A stretch of DNA of 64,000 nt from Hemileia vastatrix (GCA_030280995.1 JASXTE010000015.1:24236501-24300500); one strand, 5' to 3'; positions 33,470 to 46,247 are shown, counted from the stretch's first letter. The notes: a model not told the origin generated them from the letters alone. Numbers and translations are program-made.

Positions 33470-35034
33470 CAGTGCCCGGCAATATGTCCTTGTCACCCCT
33501 TAAACTTTTGATTACTCTCAAACAACCATTCAGAATTCATTGCAAACTTGTATCATAGTCAATCGGGACCTCAAGAATCTTAATATGATGCTAAAACTAA
33601 AACATTCCCAGTCACTTTTTTGTATTTTCACTTTTTGTCAGACCTGTGTTTTCTAAGTTAACAACCAGCATCTTCTCAATGGCGTGAGTAACACCATTAG
33701 AGAGCCATGGGATAGCGTAATAATCATATGGAGAAAAAATTCAAAAAAAAAAAAGGATTTTTCATCCATCACCAGCAGGTAGGCCCCCCAGCTGAATCAA
33801 CAACGGCTTTCATTCTTTCAGGCATAGAGGCAACTAGTTTATATAAAGAATCTTCAGGAAGGTTGTTTAAACACATATGTAAGGCTCAGATCATTCTGTC
33901 TTTGTTTTTTGGGTTATAATATTGATGAATGTTATTTTTCATTATCTTCCACACATTTTCAATTGGGTTCAAGTCAGGTGATTGAGCAGGCCACTCAATC
34001 TTCTTCAAATTGAAAAGCTGGAAAACATTTGATGATTGCTTGGAGGTGTGAATTGGTGCATTATCCTCCATGAGGACAAGTGTGTTGCGTTTGTCATGAG
34101 CATCCAAAAAGGGGAGAAGGGTACCACAATAGACATGCTCTATCATAGTCTTTGAAGTCTGATGTTGACCAGGCAAGATGACTAGAGGGACTTTACTTTT
34201 GTTGACAAAACCTCCCCACACCATAACTGAATAACGGCCGCTTTGGAAACTTGGTTGAAGACAATCAATATTATACTTTTTGGATGTTGAACTTCATACC
34301 AGTTTTGAGCATGAGGCCTTTCCAATTTCAAATGAGGACTCATCAGTCCAAATAATGTTCTTCCAGTAATTAAAGGTCCAGTGAAGATGATGGCGAGCAA
34401 AAGCGAGGCAATGTTGACGATGGCCTCTCCAACAAATGGCTTCTTCACAGCAATTCGGTTCCACATGCCCAATTCATGGGCATGCTTACAGATGGTGCGA
34501 GGTGAGCAACAAGTCGTCAAAGAGTTGCAAACCTTGTAAAGTTTCATACTTCGGTTTTTTGTGAGACAGTGCCCCAGTTCTTGCAAGTCTTGCTCAGATG
34601 ACTTGCGCGGGCATCCACTGCAAGGGGCAGTTTCAACAGTTCCATGGGTCCAAAAACGGTCAAGGATGGAGTGGACAGTAGTGCGGGGGAGCTTCAATTT
34701 ACGTGATATCTGGGATTGGTTACATCCCCCCATCCACATCCCAGCCACAAAAGCTTTGAGTTCAGTTGGATGCTGGAAATTTCTGGCCCGAGAAGTGGGC
34801 ATGTTTTTCTAAAAAATTGTAAAAATTGCAGACATTTTGTACTCTTATAAATTTTGATTGAGTGAGAGTACGGAAATAAAAAGCATGCATAGTAAAACTT
34901 GAGAGGCAAAAGAACAAGAAAATATAATATTATTACTGGGTATCACCAAGACAGTGGTGGTATACGGGAAAGAACAACAATGGAAAAAATGAATATCAAA
35001 TTAAGGGGTGACAACGACTTATTGCCGGGCACTG
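33470..35034 (-). mobile_element. Tc1/mariner element, full length, 1565 bp, TA target
   Basis: Inverted repeats of about 34 bp start CAGTGCCCGGCAATA on both ends with two or three mismatches. TA is present at 33468-33469 and 35035-35036. It encodes one broken transposase on minus. Ends and target site are complete, so it could still be moved by a transposase supplied elsewhere. Confidence 0.93.
33886..34802 (-). pseudogene. Tc1-type DD34E transposase, frameshifted
   Basis: The N-terminal helix-turn-helix region (GCNQSQISRKLKLPRTTVHS) is followed by a GCPRKSS-type linker. The first catalytic block WTDESSF is readable only in another frame (about 34345). The second is LMEDNAPIHTS and the third SPDLNPIENVW, with 34 residues between the last Asp and the Glu, the Tc1 spacing. 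At least two frameshifts (between about 34420 and 34200) prevent a full product. Confidence 0.92.
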
Positions 35035-35176
35035 TACGTTGGATGCAATTGGCGCTGTTTTCCAATAATAATAAAAATTAAAAATTAAAAATTTAGGACA
35101 GACTAATTGACTTTTACAACAAGTTTAACCTTCATTCACCAAAAATTTAACAGTTTTTTTTTTCTTTTTTTTCATT

Positions 35177-36681
35177 TATTTTTATTTTTATTTTATTTTT
35201 ATTTTTATTTTTTATTTTATTTTTTATTTTATTTTTTATTTTATTTTTATTTTTATTTTTATTTTTATTTTTATTTTTATTTTTATTTTTATTTTTATTT
35301 TTATTTTTATTTTTATTTTTATTTTTATTTTTATTTTTATTTTTATTTTTATTTTTATTTTTATTTTTATTTTTATTTTTATTTTTATTTTTATTTTTAT
35401 TTTTATTTTTATTTTTATTTTTATTTTTATTTTTATTTTTATTTTTATTTTTATTTTTATTTTTATTTTTATTTTTATTTTTATTTTTATTTTTATTTTT
35501 ATTTTTATTTTTATTTTTATTTTTATTTTTATTTTTATTTTTATTTTTATTTTTATTTTTATTTTTATTTTTATTTTTATTTTTATTTTTATTTTTATTT
35601 TTATTTTTATTTTTATTTTTATTTTTATTTTTATTTTTATTTTTATTTTTATTTTTATTTTTATTTTTATTTTTATTTTTATTTTTATTTTTATTTTTAT
35701 TTTTATTTTTATTTTTATTTTTATTTTTATTTTTATTTTTATTTTTATTTTTATTTTTATTTTTATTTTTATTTTTATTTTTATTTTTATTTTTATTTTT
35801 ATTTTTATTTTTATTTTTATTTTTATTTTTATTTTTATTTTTATTTTTATTTTTATTTTTATTTTTATTTTTATTTTTATTTTTATTTTTATTTTTATTT
35901 TTATTTTTATTTTTATTTTTATTTTTATTTTTATTTTTATTTTTATTTTTATTTTTATTTTTATTTTTATTTTTATTTTTATTTTTATTTTTATTTTTAT
36001 TTTTATTTTTATTTTTATTTTTATTTTTATTTTTATTTTTATTTTTATTTTTATTTTTATTTTTATTTTTATTTTTATTTTTATTTTTATTTTTATTTTT
36101 ATTTTTATTTTTATTTTTATTTTTATTTTTATTTTTATTTTTATTTTTATTTTTATTTTTATTTTTATTTTTATTTTTATTTTTATTTTTATTTTTATTT
36201 TTATTTTTATTTTTATTTTTATTTTTATTTTTATTTTTATTTTTATTTTTATTTTTATTTTTATTTTTATTTTTATTTTTATTTTTATTTTTATTTTTAT
36301 TTTTATTTTTATTTTTATTTTTATTTTTATTTTTATTTTTATTTTTATTTTTATTTTTATTTTTATTTTTATTTTTATTTTTATTTTTATTTTTATTTTT
36401 ATTTTTATTTTTATTTTTATTTTTATTTTTATTTTTATTTTTATTTTTATTTTTATTTTTATTTTTATTTTTATTTTTATTTTTATTTTTATTTTTATTT
36501 TTATTTTTATTTTTATTTTTATTTTTATTTTTATTTTTATTTTTATTTTTATTTTTATTTTTATTTTTATTTTTATTTTTATTTTTATTTTTATTTTTAT
36601 TTTTATTTTTATTTTTATTTTTATTTTTATTTTTATTTTTATTTTTATTTTTATTTTTATTTTTATTTTTATTTTTATTTT
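35177..36681. repeat. Very long (ATTTTT)n microsatellite
   Basis: From about 35243 to 36681 the sequence is an essentially uninterrupted TTTTTA hexamer, roughly 240 copies, with an irregular T/A-rich start at 35177. A (CTTT)n tail and T-run follow to about 36722. The Phe/Tyr frame on plus and the Lys/Ile frame on minus are artefacts of the repeat. It starts about 140 bp beyond the Tc1 element. Confidence 0.97.
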
Positions 36682-36722
36682 TCTTCTCTTTCTTTCTTTC
36701 TTTCTTTCTTTTTTTTTTTTTT

Positions 36723-37374
36723 GAAAAGCTGCTTCAACCATTTCCAAAATGGCCGTATTTTCAACCACAGGTCAACACCTATTCAAAGTGGGATTTTTGT
36801 TAATTTTGCACACTGTTTCACCATACAGAATATGCAACGTATCCATTCTTCCAACATAGAATGCAAGAATTATTCTCTCAATTTCATTTATCAGAAAAGA
36901 ACATTTCTAAAAACCACTCCATTCACTTCTTTCGAACATTATTATTTATACTCTATATTTTCTGTTCATTTTTTCATTTTTTTTGTTCTTTAACTCTTTT
37001 ATGTCTAATTTTGTATGATTATCACTAGGAAAAAAATGTTGTCCCAGCTTTTTTTCTCTATATGTTTTAAGCCTATTATAGCACTACATGCCTAACCAAT
37101 AGATGTTATACTGTTCTGCGCCCCACCAATCTATTAGAAAGTATGCACATTTAGCAGTAAAGAGTTGGAGGTACAGCTTATTGTAAAAAGCTTGGTGGTT
37201 TCAAAAATTTTCATCTAACTTTTTGGACACCACAGACTACAATCGGAAGTAAAATTAAGCGCCTAGAGGGTAATAAGGCACACTAGCTCCCACCACCATT
37301 CCATCACTTAACACCTAACCTATTTTAAGCCATTAGAAGCAGCATACCGAAATTGCCTCACTGGCCCACCTGGC
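36723..37374. other. No gene seen
   Basis: Ordinary AT-rich spacer without motifs, slightly more GC near 37080-37370. Confidence 0.5.
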
Positions 37375-37530
37375 TGTCTCAACCCATCAACTCAACCAAC
37401 CCATCCACTTTACCAGCCCATCCACTTGACCAACTCATCCACTCAACCAGCCTATCCACTTGACTAACTCACCCACCCAACTAACTCACCCACTTGACTA
37501 AATCATCCATCCAACCAGCTCACCCACTTG
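37375..37530. repeat. Minisatellite, CCACTTGACCAACTCA-type units
   Basis: About nine imperfect units of 15-18 bp (CATCCACTTGACCAACTC and variants) in direct orientation. Confidence 0.8.
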
Positions 37531-37739
37531 ACTTGTTTGTATTACCTGTCAATTCTGGTATCTTTTCTTCTGACTTACTCTATTTCTTTGTCTCATCATA
37601 TCCTTGTCTCTATTTTCTTTTTCCATTAGCTACCTTTACAGCATATTTTTCCCTTGTTTTTTTCCTTTTTTTTCAAAAATTCTAATTCCTTTACTTTTTT
37701 TTAACTGTTTGTAATCACAAGAATTTTTACTAATTTTAA

Positions 37740-37965
37740 AATGGTCTATGTGAAATATGAATGTCATATCAAGGTGAATATTGTGATGGATGCACTGCAT
37801 GGAAAATCACTAAATGAAATCAATTAAAAAATGGTTCAGACGTAAATGAAAACTTATCTTGACACTAGCTAAAGTTATATGAAACTAAAAAAAGCCACTG
37901 TGACAGAACCTGTAACATACTTGAAGTGTGGCTGCTTTAACATTCCACATAAGGGTAGGCCTTAT
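37740..37965 (+). pseudogene. Possible N-terminal fragment of a Tc1-like transposase
   Basis: VNIVMDALHGKSLNEIN resembles a helix-turn-helix start, and a HKGRPYG motif follows after stops. The pattern of HTH then RGRP-type patch suits transposase N-termini, but no catalytic part is present. Confidence 0.25.
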
Positions 37966-38502
37966 GGTGTTGTTTTTTGTTGTATTCTTTTATTTTTTGG
38001 TTTTTGAATTATATTGGAGTTCTTTTGTGTTCATTTGCATATTTTCATCAAGAAGAATGGATTAATGTATTTCTAATTTTAATGGGTGAAATATGTTTTT
38101 TCCTAAAGATTTGGTAATGGGTTGGTTGGATTTTTGGGATTATTCTGTATCTTTTTTTTCTAGGACTCTCTTTAATTTTTTTTTTGGAAGTTACTGGCTC
38201 TTTCTGTATTTTATGATAACAAAAGAAGTGGATCTGGAGGTTTATTAATTTTTGTGGATAAATGTTCAATAAACTGGTTTTAAAAAGTGGTTCAAAATGA
38301 AGATCTGGCTTTTTAATATCTTTTATAATTTTCATATAATTTTTCTGATATTTTCAGTATTTTAAATATTCATTTTATTACTTTTTTCAAATTTTAATTG
38401 TTTAAAACTTTAGTTTAACTTTGATGATTTTCCATTTAAAAGCTATATATGTGCAGTCTACAAGAATATATTGGAAGAAAGGTCTACTTGTTGGCTAACT
38501 TG

Positions 38503-38536
<34 letters not shown>

Positions 38537-39094
38537 TATATTGGATTTTTTGGAGTAGATTTAAGGGTTTGAGATCTTGGTTAAGTTTCACTCTGGACTC
38601 ACTCCATGATTTCTGGGGGAGATCTGGTAGAGCACTGATGAACTTTCAGTGCCAAAGTGGAGCCACAAAAATGATTATGCATACCAGATAACTGGAATGT
38701 TGAAGAAAATATGCATGTAGGGTATCATCAGAAAGGTCTAAGATAGGATAATCATTTGAAGGGGAAATAGGTTAGTCTTTTACATATTTTTCATTGGTTT
38801 ATTTCAAATAAAAGGGTATTATACAATTTCACAAAAAATGAACATAACCTGAAAAACACTTGCACAAATATCAATATAAAGGGTATTATTTTATAACTCT
38901 TATCCTTGGTAACTCAAAAAAATTAATCAAATCATAATTTTAATTGAAAAGTCAATTTTTTATATCAACACTTTCTCTAAAAATACGCATCTGTTTCTGG
39001 CTTAGGTTAACAAGTGCAATTAGAATTTTTTGTCTCTAGCACAAGTGTGGAAACGTTTACTGAGTATTAGTTTCTTTTCTGAACTTTACTGTGT
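37966..39094. other. No gene seen; (AT)n tract at 38505-38533
   Basis: AT-rich DNA. The only clear structure is the AT microsatellite. Confidence 0.5.
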
Positions 39095-39099
39095 ATTTC

Positions 39100-40581
39100 T
39101 TTCAGGATGAGTTCAAGTAAAGAGATATGAATAGCTTGATTAGTCAGTTTTTGAGAAGATTTTAATGATCCTATATGAATAATGTAGTAGAAATACAATA
39201 AGTAGTAAAATATAACTCAATAGAAGGGTCTCAGTAATATAATCTCACTAATGATAAATGGTTACAGTTTTATAGTTGGTAGAAAAATAGAGACAACAAT
39301 TCAAACACTATTCAAAGACTTTTAATAGTACTAATGAAGTGTATTGTAATTGTATTGTTTATATGTTGTATTTGTAATGATAAAGAATGTAGAAAATTAG
39401 ACCAAAAACCCCATTCTTTTATACCCAAAAATTCCCCAATGTTTTCCTCTGGTTAACCAATCATATACATGACCAATGACGCCTCAATCTAGCAAGTACA
39501 AACTCCCATAAACCTAAGTAGTAACCAATAACACAAATAGAATAATATCATATACCAAAATCCTTAAATAATAGGGATAATACATCAAAATAAAAGAATA
39601 ATCCAAAAAGAGAGTATATGCATGTAATACCTTAAAATAAAAGACTAAAAAGGAAAAAATAGCACTAAATACAACACAGAATTAAGAGGAATCAACAGTA
39701 GAAACTAAAGTACTAATTATTCTAAATTAATATGTGAAATCACTATCCAATTATGACCAATATTGCCTGAGAAACCATTTAGAAACCCAAATTAAGATGT
39801 GAAATGTGGGGTAGCTGAATGAAGAATCTTGGAAGGCACTTGCACAGGTAGATCCATAACAAAATAGGCAATTTTAAGTGCAGTTGTGAATTATATGTGC
39901 CAATCTTGAGGTTATTAATAAAATTAGTGCATATAATGAGGCCAATGCACTAATGATGAAATTGGGACACTAAATAAGTGCCTATCACTTATTTTAGTGT
40001 GTTTACCCATAGTGGGCATACAATGTGTGGTAATTATAGTTTGGAATTTCTAACTTTGCTAAAAATGAAGCTATTCATGTGGGACAAATGCAGGCAGTAT
40101 GTGGCCACTACACAGAATCCATTTCTGGCATAAAAAAACCAAATTTGAAAAGTGTTATTTTTATGCATTTGAGTAGCCAAATCAATAGTCCTACTTAAAA
40201 AAGATTGATCTTTCAAGTTGAATTTTCAATATTATTTAATTTATAGGGCATATATTCAACTTTTAAGTGATTTGAAGAGCATTTCTTATTTTTTTCCATA
40301 AAAAAATGAAAACAACAGCTTCAAGTCTATTTAGAAATTATGTAGCCTAATTTATAGTGTTCTTAAGATTAAAATTACATATTACAACCTAATAATAAGT
40401 ACATAGGACTTATAAAAGGTGGATATATGCATGTGTATATAGTATTATAATGACATATATCATTAACTTCACTTATGCATATATCTTGTATACCTTTATT
40501 TATTGTTCCAATGTGCAATACATGTGTTTAACATAATTTATGAGAATTTTTTCCTCAGTCCTGGGAATATCCAGGCTGACA
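39100..40581 (+). mobile_element. Solo LTR, family 2, 1482 bp, target duplication ATTTC
   Basis: It runs from TTTCAGGATGAG (expected TGTCAGG, one base changed) to CCAGGCTGACA. ATTTC at 39095-39099 is repeated at 40582-40586. It is strongly similar throughout to 49888-51381 and 62841-64000. No internal domain sequence. Confidence 0.9.
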
Positions 40582-40586
40582 ATTTC

Positions 40587-41290
40587 CTTCTTTGGTTTAA
40601 GTTTAGTAACTTTCACTAAGTATTAGCTTTTTGGTTTTAACTGTTCTAACCATGAAGCATTTCAGATTTCACTTTTATTCAGGTCCTCCAAAATTTCAAA
40701 TTAATCCAAATCAATTTCAAATTTCAACTTCAGGACTTGTGCAACATTGACTTTGTAATATGTTATACTGACCTTCATATTCTCCAAATTTTAATGCTAT
40801 TTAAAAAGGGTTTAGTGTTCTTAAAGTTCACCTAAGACAATTTGAAAAATTGAATGGAGACCTAATGATTCTGATATGATAGAAAAAATTATAAGAATAT
40901 TTTATTAAAAGGATATGATCAAAAGACTTTTTAAATATAGTAGATATCTTGCTTAATATGTTATACATTTAATCATTTTATGGTCATTTATCTCACATGA
41001 AATAATCAACAATATAAATTTGAAATATACATTTCACATTTTTTTCTCAGTCCTCATTTGATACTCAAAAAAAAAAGAAAAAAAGAAAAAAAATTGTTCA
41101 GACAAAAATTTGCAAAAAAAACTAAATACATGTATTACTTATTTAAAATGCCCTATATCTGATTATTTTTATTTCTAAGTGCTTTGTTTTTTTCTAATGA
41201 ATTTATAGAAGTGCTCATTTTCTAAACATATTCTGATTTCTATGCTTTGAAGTGTGTTTTGTAAACATAAACTTAAAGAATTTAATTACC
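40587..41290. other. No gene seen
   Basis: AT-rich spacer with A-runs near 41070. No coding pattern. Confidence 0.5.
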
Positions 41291-41489
41291 TAATTAATGT
41301 TATTTCTCTTCTTCTGAGGTGTTTAGAATAAGTCTTACAACAATAGACTATTGCACATGCATATGGATCTGGAATGTCTTCTTTGGCCATTTCTTCAGAA
41401 TTATAGTCTTGAAAAAATGTCCAGTAAGTTAGCTTCATTTTCTCCAAACCAATTTTTTAAATCTAAATAATTAGGATCTGATTTGACAT
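41290..41489 (-). pseudogene. Unrecognised gene remnant, one side of the Har-1 D insertion
   Basis: Minus-strand protein-like pieces DPNYLDLKNWFGENEANLLD and EEMAKEDIPDPYACAIVYCC lie in different frames. They could continue the minus-strand relic at 45590-45288 on the other side of the element. Family unknown. Confidence 0.3.
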
Positions 41490-41812
41490 ATTAGGGGGTG
41501 TCAGTTCTGGAAAATTGGCACTTAACTTAAGTGCAGATTTCAAACCAAATCAGCACTTAAATTTTGCAAAAAGGCCACTTACTTCAAAAAATGGGTGTCA
41601 GTTATGACCTCAAATCAGCACCTTTTTCACAATATTTTTCACAAACACATGTTGGCCACATCATTGCTTCCTTGCCCACCCCATCTCTGTCACATGTGAC
41701 ACTCAGACCTCAATCCTCTCATCAATCCTTGGCACACACCCCACATAGATATTTGAAACATTTTATTGTGAAATTTCAACCAGGAATGTTTTTTTCCTTC
41801 TTTTTTTATGTT

Positions 41813-42121
41813 TTCAACCTCCTCAAACCAGATGTCTACCTTCATCAAAGGTCAATTGCTTTTTGTTGATGGGAAATGATGTAAAAAATGAAAACAAAAG
41901 GGAGAATTGACGTCAATTCTAAGTAAATGAAGGAGAGGTTCAAAAGCTATCAATTAAAATATAAAAAGGCTCATTTTTCTTCCACTTCCACTGGCTTTGG
42001 TATTGATGATTATGACTTGGAGAATGGAATTACTAATTTTTCCAAAAAGCTCAATGTCATGTATCTTCTCTATGAGGAAATGAATATTCTTTTTGGTTGC
42101 TTATTTAATAGTTACTTTTAA
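41813..42121 (+). pseudogene. Harbinger accessory gene fragment, copy D
   Basis: Contains NGKRENxRQF-type remnants, MKERFKSYQLKYKKAHFSS, STGFGIDDYDLENGITNFSK and YEEMNILFG, the C-terminal half that copy C has lost. The N-terminal basic region is missing and one shift separates the pieces. Confidence 0.65.
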
Positions 42122-43063
42122 TCTTATCAAAAATAGTTATATCATGAGATTATGATAACACCATTTTTCCTTACTGGACTCTAAAATATTGCACTTTTGG
42201 AATTTCAGATGGTAAAATAATACTGACACCTGTGCAAAAAACCTCATCACCAACATAATTTTATCACCTGACCACCAATTTTGCATTTCTAAATAAAGCT
42301 AAGTCAACTAAATTCTATATCTGTTTGAAAAATTTGGCAATACCTTCCGCAGCATTTTCTTGAAGCAAGGGGTGGGTAGCACCAATTTTTTCTAAGTCAT
42401 CAATTTTCCATGTCAGATTTGAAAATTTGGCAATACCCTCCCCCGCATTTTATTTAAGTAAGTGGTTAAAATCACCAAAATTAAGAATTATTCCATAAAT
42501 TAATAAATAAATAAATAAGATAAGTCAAATTCACTAGTTTTAAAGTAATGACAATTCCTCAAGCCAAAATGTGGACCAAGTCTAGAAACTAAGTTTAAGA
42601 CTTTCCACAGGTATAGGCAAGATGAACCCCATGAAACAATTTAAAGTTATCATGATTACCTTTTATACAACACAAGGTCATTGGCTCATTAATTTAGTTT
42701 AGTAAATTGAAATATTAGATTTATTTATTAAAAATTTAAGAAAGAATAAAAAATATTTGATGACTTTACAAATCCCCAAACATTTTTTATCTACCTAAAT
42801 GTTTGTAAATTTATTAATTTTACCTTCTTTTTTTACTTTGTTGATTTTTTGGACTAACTTTTGACTGATCTGATAAGAGAAGTGAAAATGTGTGAAGGAT
42901 AGACATATGAAAATGGTAAGAAAAAGAAAAAATGAACACACCTTGATGAAAGGGCAGAATAATAAGTAAAGAGAAAGGTAGTTTGAGGAATCTGGAAGAA
43001 TAAATGCATGATGTAAATGTTATGTTATGCATAATGACTTAAATAAATGGGAAAATGGGAAAA
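42122..43063. other. Interior of copy D, no gene; one short duplication
   Basis: A block with TTTGGCAATACC and GCATTTT is present twice (about 42330-42400 and 42420-42480). Otherwise AT-rich DNA without coding signal. Confidence 0.5.
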
Positions 43064-44035
43064 AAGGCTCAACTTTAAAGATCAATATCTTAGAGACCAC
43101 TGAGCCAAATTCTAGTCAGTTTTCTGGAAATGAAAGATAGGCTTCAGAAGTATCTTCAGCTAACAGGGCAATAGATTCAAATAAAACTATCCCTAATACT
43201 GACTCTGATTTTCAAAACTGCACTAAAACTTGTAAAGTGATGATGAAAATTCCAACAAGAGGGAGATAAAAGCCTAGATAATCAAAGGAATCTGGAAGGA
43301 TAAATGCATGATGTAAACATTATGATATGCATTATGAAATAAATAAAAGTAAAATTATAAAAAAAAGGCTTACTTTGAAAGGTCAATATCTCAGCAACCG
43401 CTGAACCAAATTCTAATTGGTTTACTGGACATGAAAGATAGGCTTCAGAAGTATCTTCAGCTAAAAGGAAAGTTGATTCAAATAAACCTAACCCTAATTC
43501 TGAATCTACTTTTTAAATTTTCACAAAAACTTGAAAAGTGATGATGAAAGGTCCAAAAAGAGTGAGATAAAAGCATAGATAATAATCAGATAAGAGTTTC
43601 AGAATCCTTATTCTCTAATTATGCAATATAAAAATATGAAATAAGATAAGTCAAATTCAGAAAAAAAGGCTCAACTTCAAAGGTCAAAATCTCAGCAACC
43701 ACTGAACCTAATTCAAACCTGTTTGCAGGAAATAAGAGATAGGCTTCATTAGAATCTTCAGTGATAGGACATGTGATTTAAATAAACCTAACCCTTATTT
43801 GTTATATAAATAATGAAATAAAAAAAGTCAAATTGGGGAATAAAGGCTCAACTTTAAAGGTAAATATCTCAGCAACCACTGAACCAAATTCAAATCTGTT
43901 TGTGGAAAATGAAAGGTAGCCTTCAGGAGAATCTTCAGTAAAAAAGGACATTAGATTTAAATAAAACTAACCCTAATTCTGAGTCTGATTTTCAAAATTT
44001 TACAAAAACTTGAAAAGTGATAATAAAAATGACAA
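43064..44035. repeat. Satellite-like tandem array, four diverged units
   Basis: Units begin near 43064, 43366, 43663 and 43845. Each opens with AAGGCTCAACTTTAAAGGTC-like sequence, then TATCTCAGCAACCACTGAACC and ATGAAAGATAGGCTTCAG, then CTAACCCTAATTCTGA. Lengths vary (about 180-300 bp) because of internal deletions. Confidence 0.85.
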
Positions 44036-44748
44036 CATGATGAGTTGAATAAGTCTACTGTTATCCATATATGAGTCCTACATATATTTAAGTATGAAAT
44101 TTTTATAGAAAGAATGAGATATTTTATAGACATGAAAAAAAGGAGATGAAACTTACCTTGATTGGAAGGTAGGAAAAATAGAGTGAGAAAGAGTGAAGTT
44201 GGAATTGGGGGGAGACTGAATATGGATTAAGTTAAATGCTTAAAGATTGTGCAATGTATGTGTTCCAATGACATGGAACCAAAAAAAAAAGTGAAATAGG
44301 AGAAAGGGGAAATAATGACCAAGCCAAGGAGGGATGAAGAGTAGGATGATGGAGCTAAAAAAAGATAGAAAAGAGGAAGAGAAGGAAAAAGGTTAATTTT
44401 ACTTTGAGATCAAAAAATAAACACTTACTAAAAAATTTAGATACAAAAAAAATAATAATAATTAGCAAATATATAAGTAAAAATGAAAAAATGACTTACC
44501 TGGAGAGATGAGTTGAGAAAAAAATTGATTTGAAATTATTTGAGGGATGAAAGAGGAGAGGAGGAAATGGATATAAGTGATGAAAGAAAAAAAGGAATGA
44601 CTGAAAAATTATGCAATTTCAGAAAGTTTGCAATTTCATGTTGAGATGATGAAGGAAAACAAAGAGACTTGAAGAGAAAGAGACTATAACAGAAAATTCA
44701 AAATCAAAGTCAATATGCAAATAAAAATAACCATTCTAAATAAACATT

Positions 44749-44999
44749 CATGAGAAGTCCTGAAAAACTGTCTAAAACTGGGTACAGCTAGGTTAAGAAG
44801 GGTTTTGATGGTGTACTTGAGGTATGAAGTACTTGAGGCTTTCTTGGAAGAAGGTAATGTTTCCTGGCCATTTTTGATAAAAAAAGAAAATCTTCTTCAA
44901 GATCAGAATTAGAATTGAAATCAGAGTCCAAGAGGAGATCAAGAGCTATGAAGTCATTGCTTGATGTAGCTTATCACAATTTGAGAGTGAGAAAGGCAT
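44749..44999 (-). pseudogene. Har-1 transposase N-terminal fragment, copy D
   Basis: On minus it follows the first roughly 80 residues of the intact transposase (MPFS-type start at 44999, the SDFNSNSDLEED-like acidic patch and a RKPQVLHT-type stretch), with frame changes, and stops where homology ends near the TSQECF region. Confidence 0.75.
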
Positions 45000-45287
45000 G
45001 ACTCTTATATGGTATAAAAATTTAAATGATATATGATGTTTTGAGTTATGAAGTGTTATGCTGTGGAGTGCTGTGTATGAATGGGATGATGCTGACAAAT
45101 CAGTGAAATGGGATGTCATGGTGAAATCAGCACTTTTGGTTGAGAAAGTGCAGATTTGAGTGAAATAAGTGACTTATTTCATTGTGAAATCCATCAGTGT
45201 TGGGGCTAGTGTGTTTTGGAAATCTGCACTTAAATAAGTGCAGATTTGGTCAAATTTAAGTGCGGATTTGCCAGACCTGACACCCCC

Positions 45288-45590
45288 TATTTAAGGAAAT
45301 TGACTATTGGAGAGTCAAATTCTCTTGGGTTTGCTTCTGAGGATAATAAGTAAGTGCTCTTAGTAGACAAAGAAGATTGGGTTACAGAATTAGCCAAGGT
45401 GATCAAGGAAGTACCCTGAATATATACCAAGGATGTCAAAGCATTCATAATTTTGACTTGAAGCTTGTCTACAAGTGCTGGTACCAAAAAAAAAAAAAAA
45501 AATGCATACCTCAAACTGTCTTGATCATAATAAAGGAAACCAACTAAAGACATCTGAACAGCATATCTAAGATTTTTTTTTTTTTTCAAT
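45288..45590 (-). pseudogene. Unrecognised gene remnant beside Har-1 copy D
   Basis: The minus strand reads protein-like sequence PALVDKLQVKIMNALTSLV, TSLITLANSVTQSS and EANPREFDSPIVNF right up to the element end. A homopolymer stretch (45485-45502) disrupts it. It may be one gene with the relic at 41290-41489, split by the insertion. Family unknown. Confidence 0.3.
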
Positions 45591-45862
45591 GTGACCTATG
45601 ACCATACCATTATCTGTGAGAAACTCTGCATGATCCGAAAAATGTTTGAAAAGAATCATTGGAATTTAGTTGAAATTTGATTTTCCCTTTACCCCTTCTT
45701 TCTTGAGGTAGGGTCACTAACCATTCAACTGTCCCTAGCTCAACTTACTTCTCAATGTCATTTCCTAAAACATGTTTTTTATTTTGGTGTGGAGTTGGTG
45801 TGGAGTTGGTGTGGAGTTGGTGTGCTCTTAGCTTTTAAGTTTAGGTTTAGGAACATAAAAAA

Positions 45863-46208
45863 CAAATTTTAGATAAATTGTCATTGGAATTTCAGGTTCA
45901 GGGCGTTGGTCAGTGGGAGGAAGAAATGGGAGGTGGATGATTGAGGCATCGCTTGAAGATTCAGTGAGTTCCGCAGAGGAATCACGTAATAGCTCTTCAT
46001 CAAGATGTGGATGGGTGGATGGATCATAATCAAATGATATTCAATATTGATTAGATAGTGCATAGAATGATAGTGACAACATCCAACCGACAGCAGCCAA
46101 GAAAGATTTGACATATCCACAGCTTTCATCAGTATTGCAGCAGTGGTGTTGGCTCTCCAAGTGCACAGTCCCCTCCCGCCCAGATCGAAAGTTGTTGACC
46201 GTTGCCAT
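45863..46208 (-). CDS. Possible small gene divergent from RRP46-like gene (uncertain)
   Basis: On minus an ATG at 46208 opens a frame MATVNNFRSGREGTVHLESQ that stops near 46041. A different minus frame then reads DYDPSTHPHLDEELLRDSSA and IHLPFLPPTDQRPEPEIP to about 45860, with codon use unlike noise. The two could be exons joined by a short intron, but I could not fix the splice sites. The two divergent ATGs are only 39 bp apart, which is tight for a promoter. Product unknown. Confidence 0.35.
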
Positions 46209-46247
46209 TTTTAGTACCCTGTACATGAGTCAGAGGGGCTGGCTGGA

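Larger units (their letters stand above)
41494..45287. mobile_element. PIF/Harbinger element, Har-1 copy D (decayed, 3.8 kb)
   Basis: The left end GGGGGTGTCAGTTCTGG and right end CCAGACCTGACACCCCC match copy C. The flanks TATTA and TATTT agree in four of five bases. Inside, on plus, is an accessory gene fragment (41813-42121); on minus is the start of the transposase (44999-44749). The catalytic two thirds of the transposase are gone and the middle holds a four-unit satellite. The stretch at 44495-44680 matches 17980-18160 of copy C. Confidence 0.85.

Noticed and set aside
35107..36993. 628-residue Phe/Tyr-rich frame and the 510-residue Lys/Ile frame opposite
   Set aside because: Both are translations of the (ATTTTT)n repeat, with no non-repeat coding core.
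43064..44035. CRISPR-like array
   Set aside because: Units are long, diverged and variable in length without unique spacers; it is a satellite-like tandem repeat in eukaryotic DNA.
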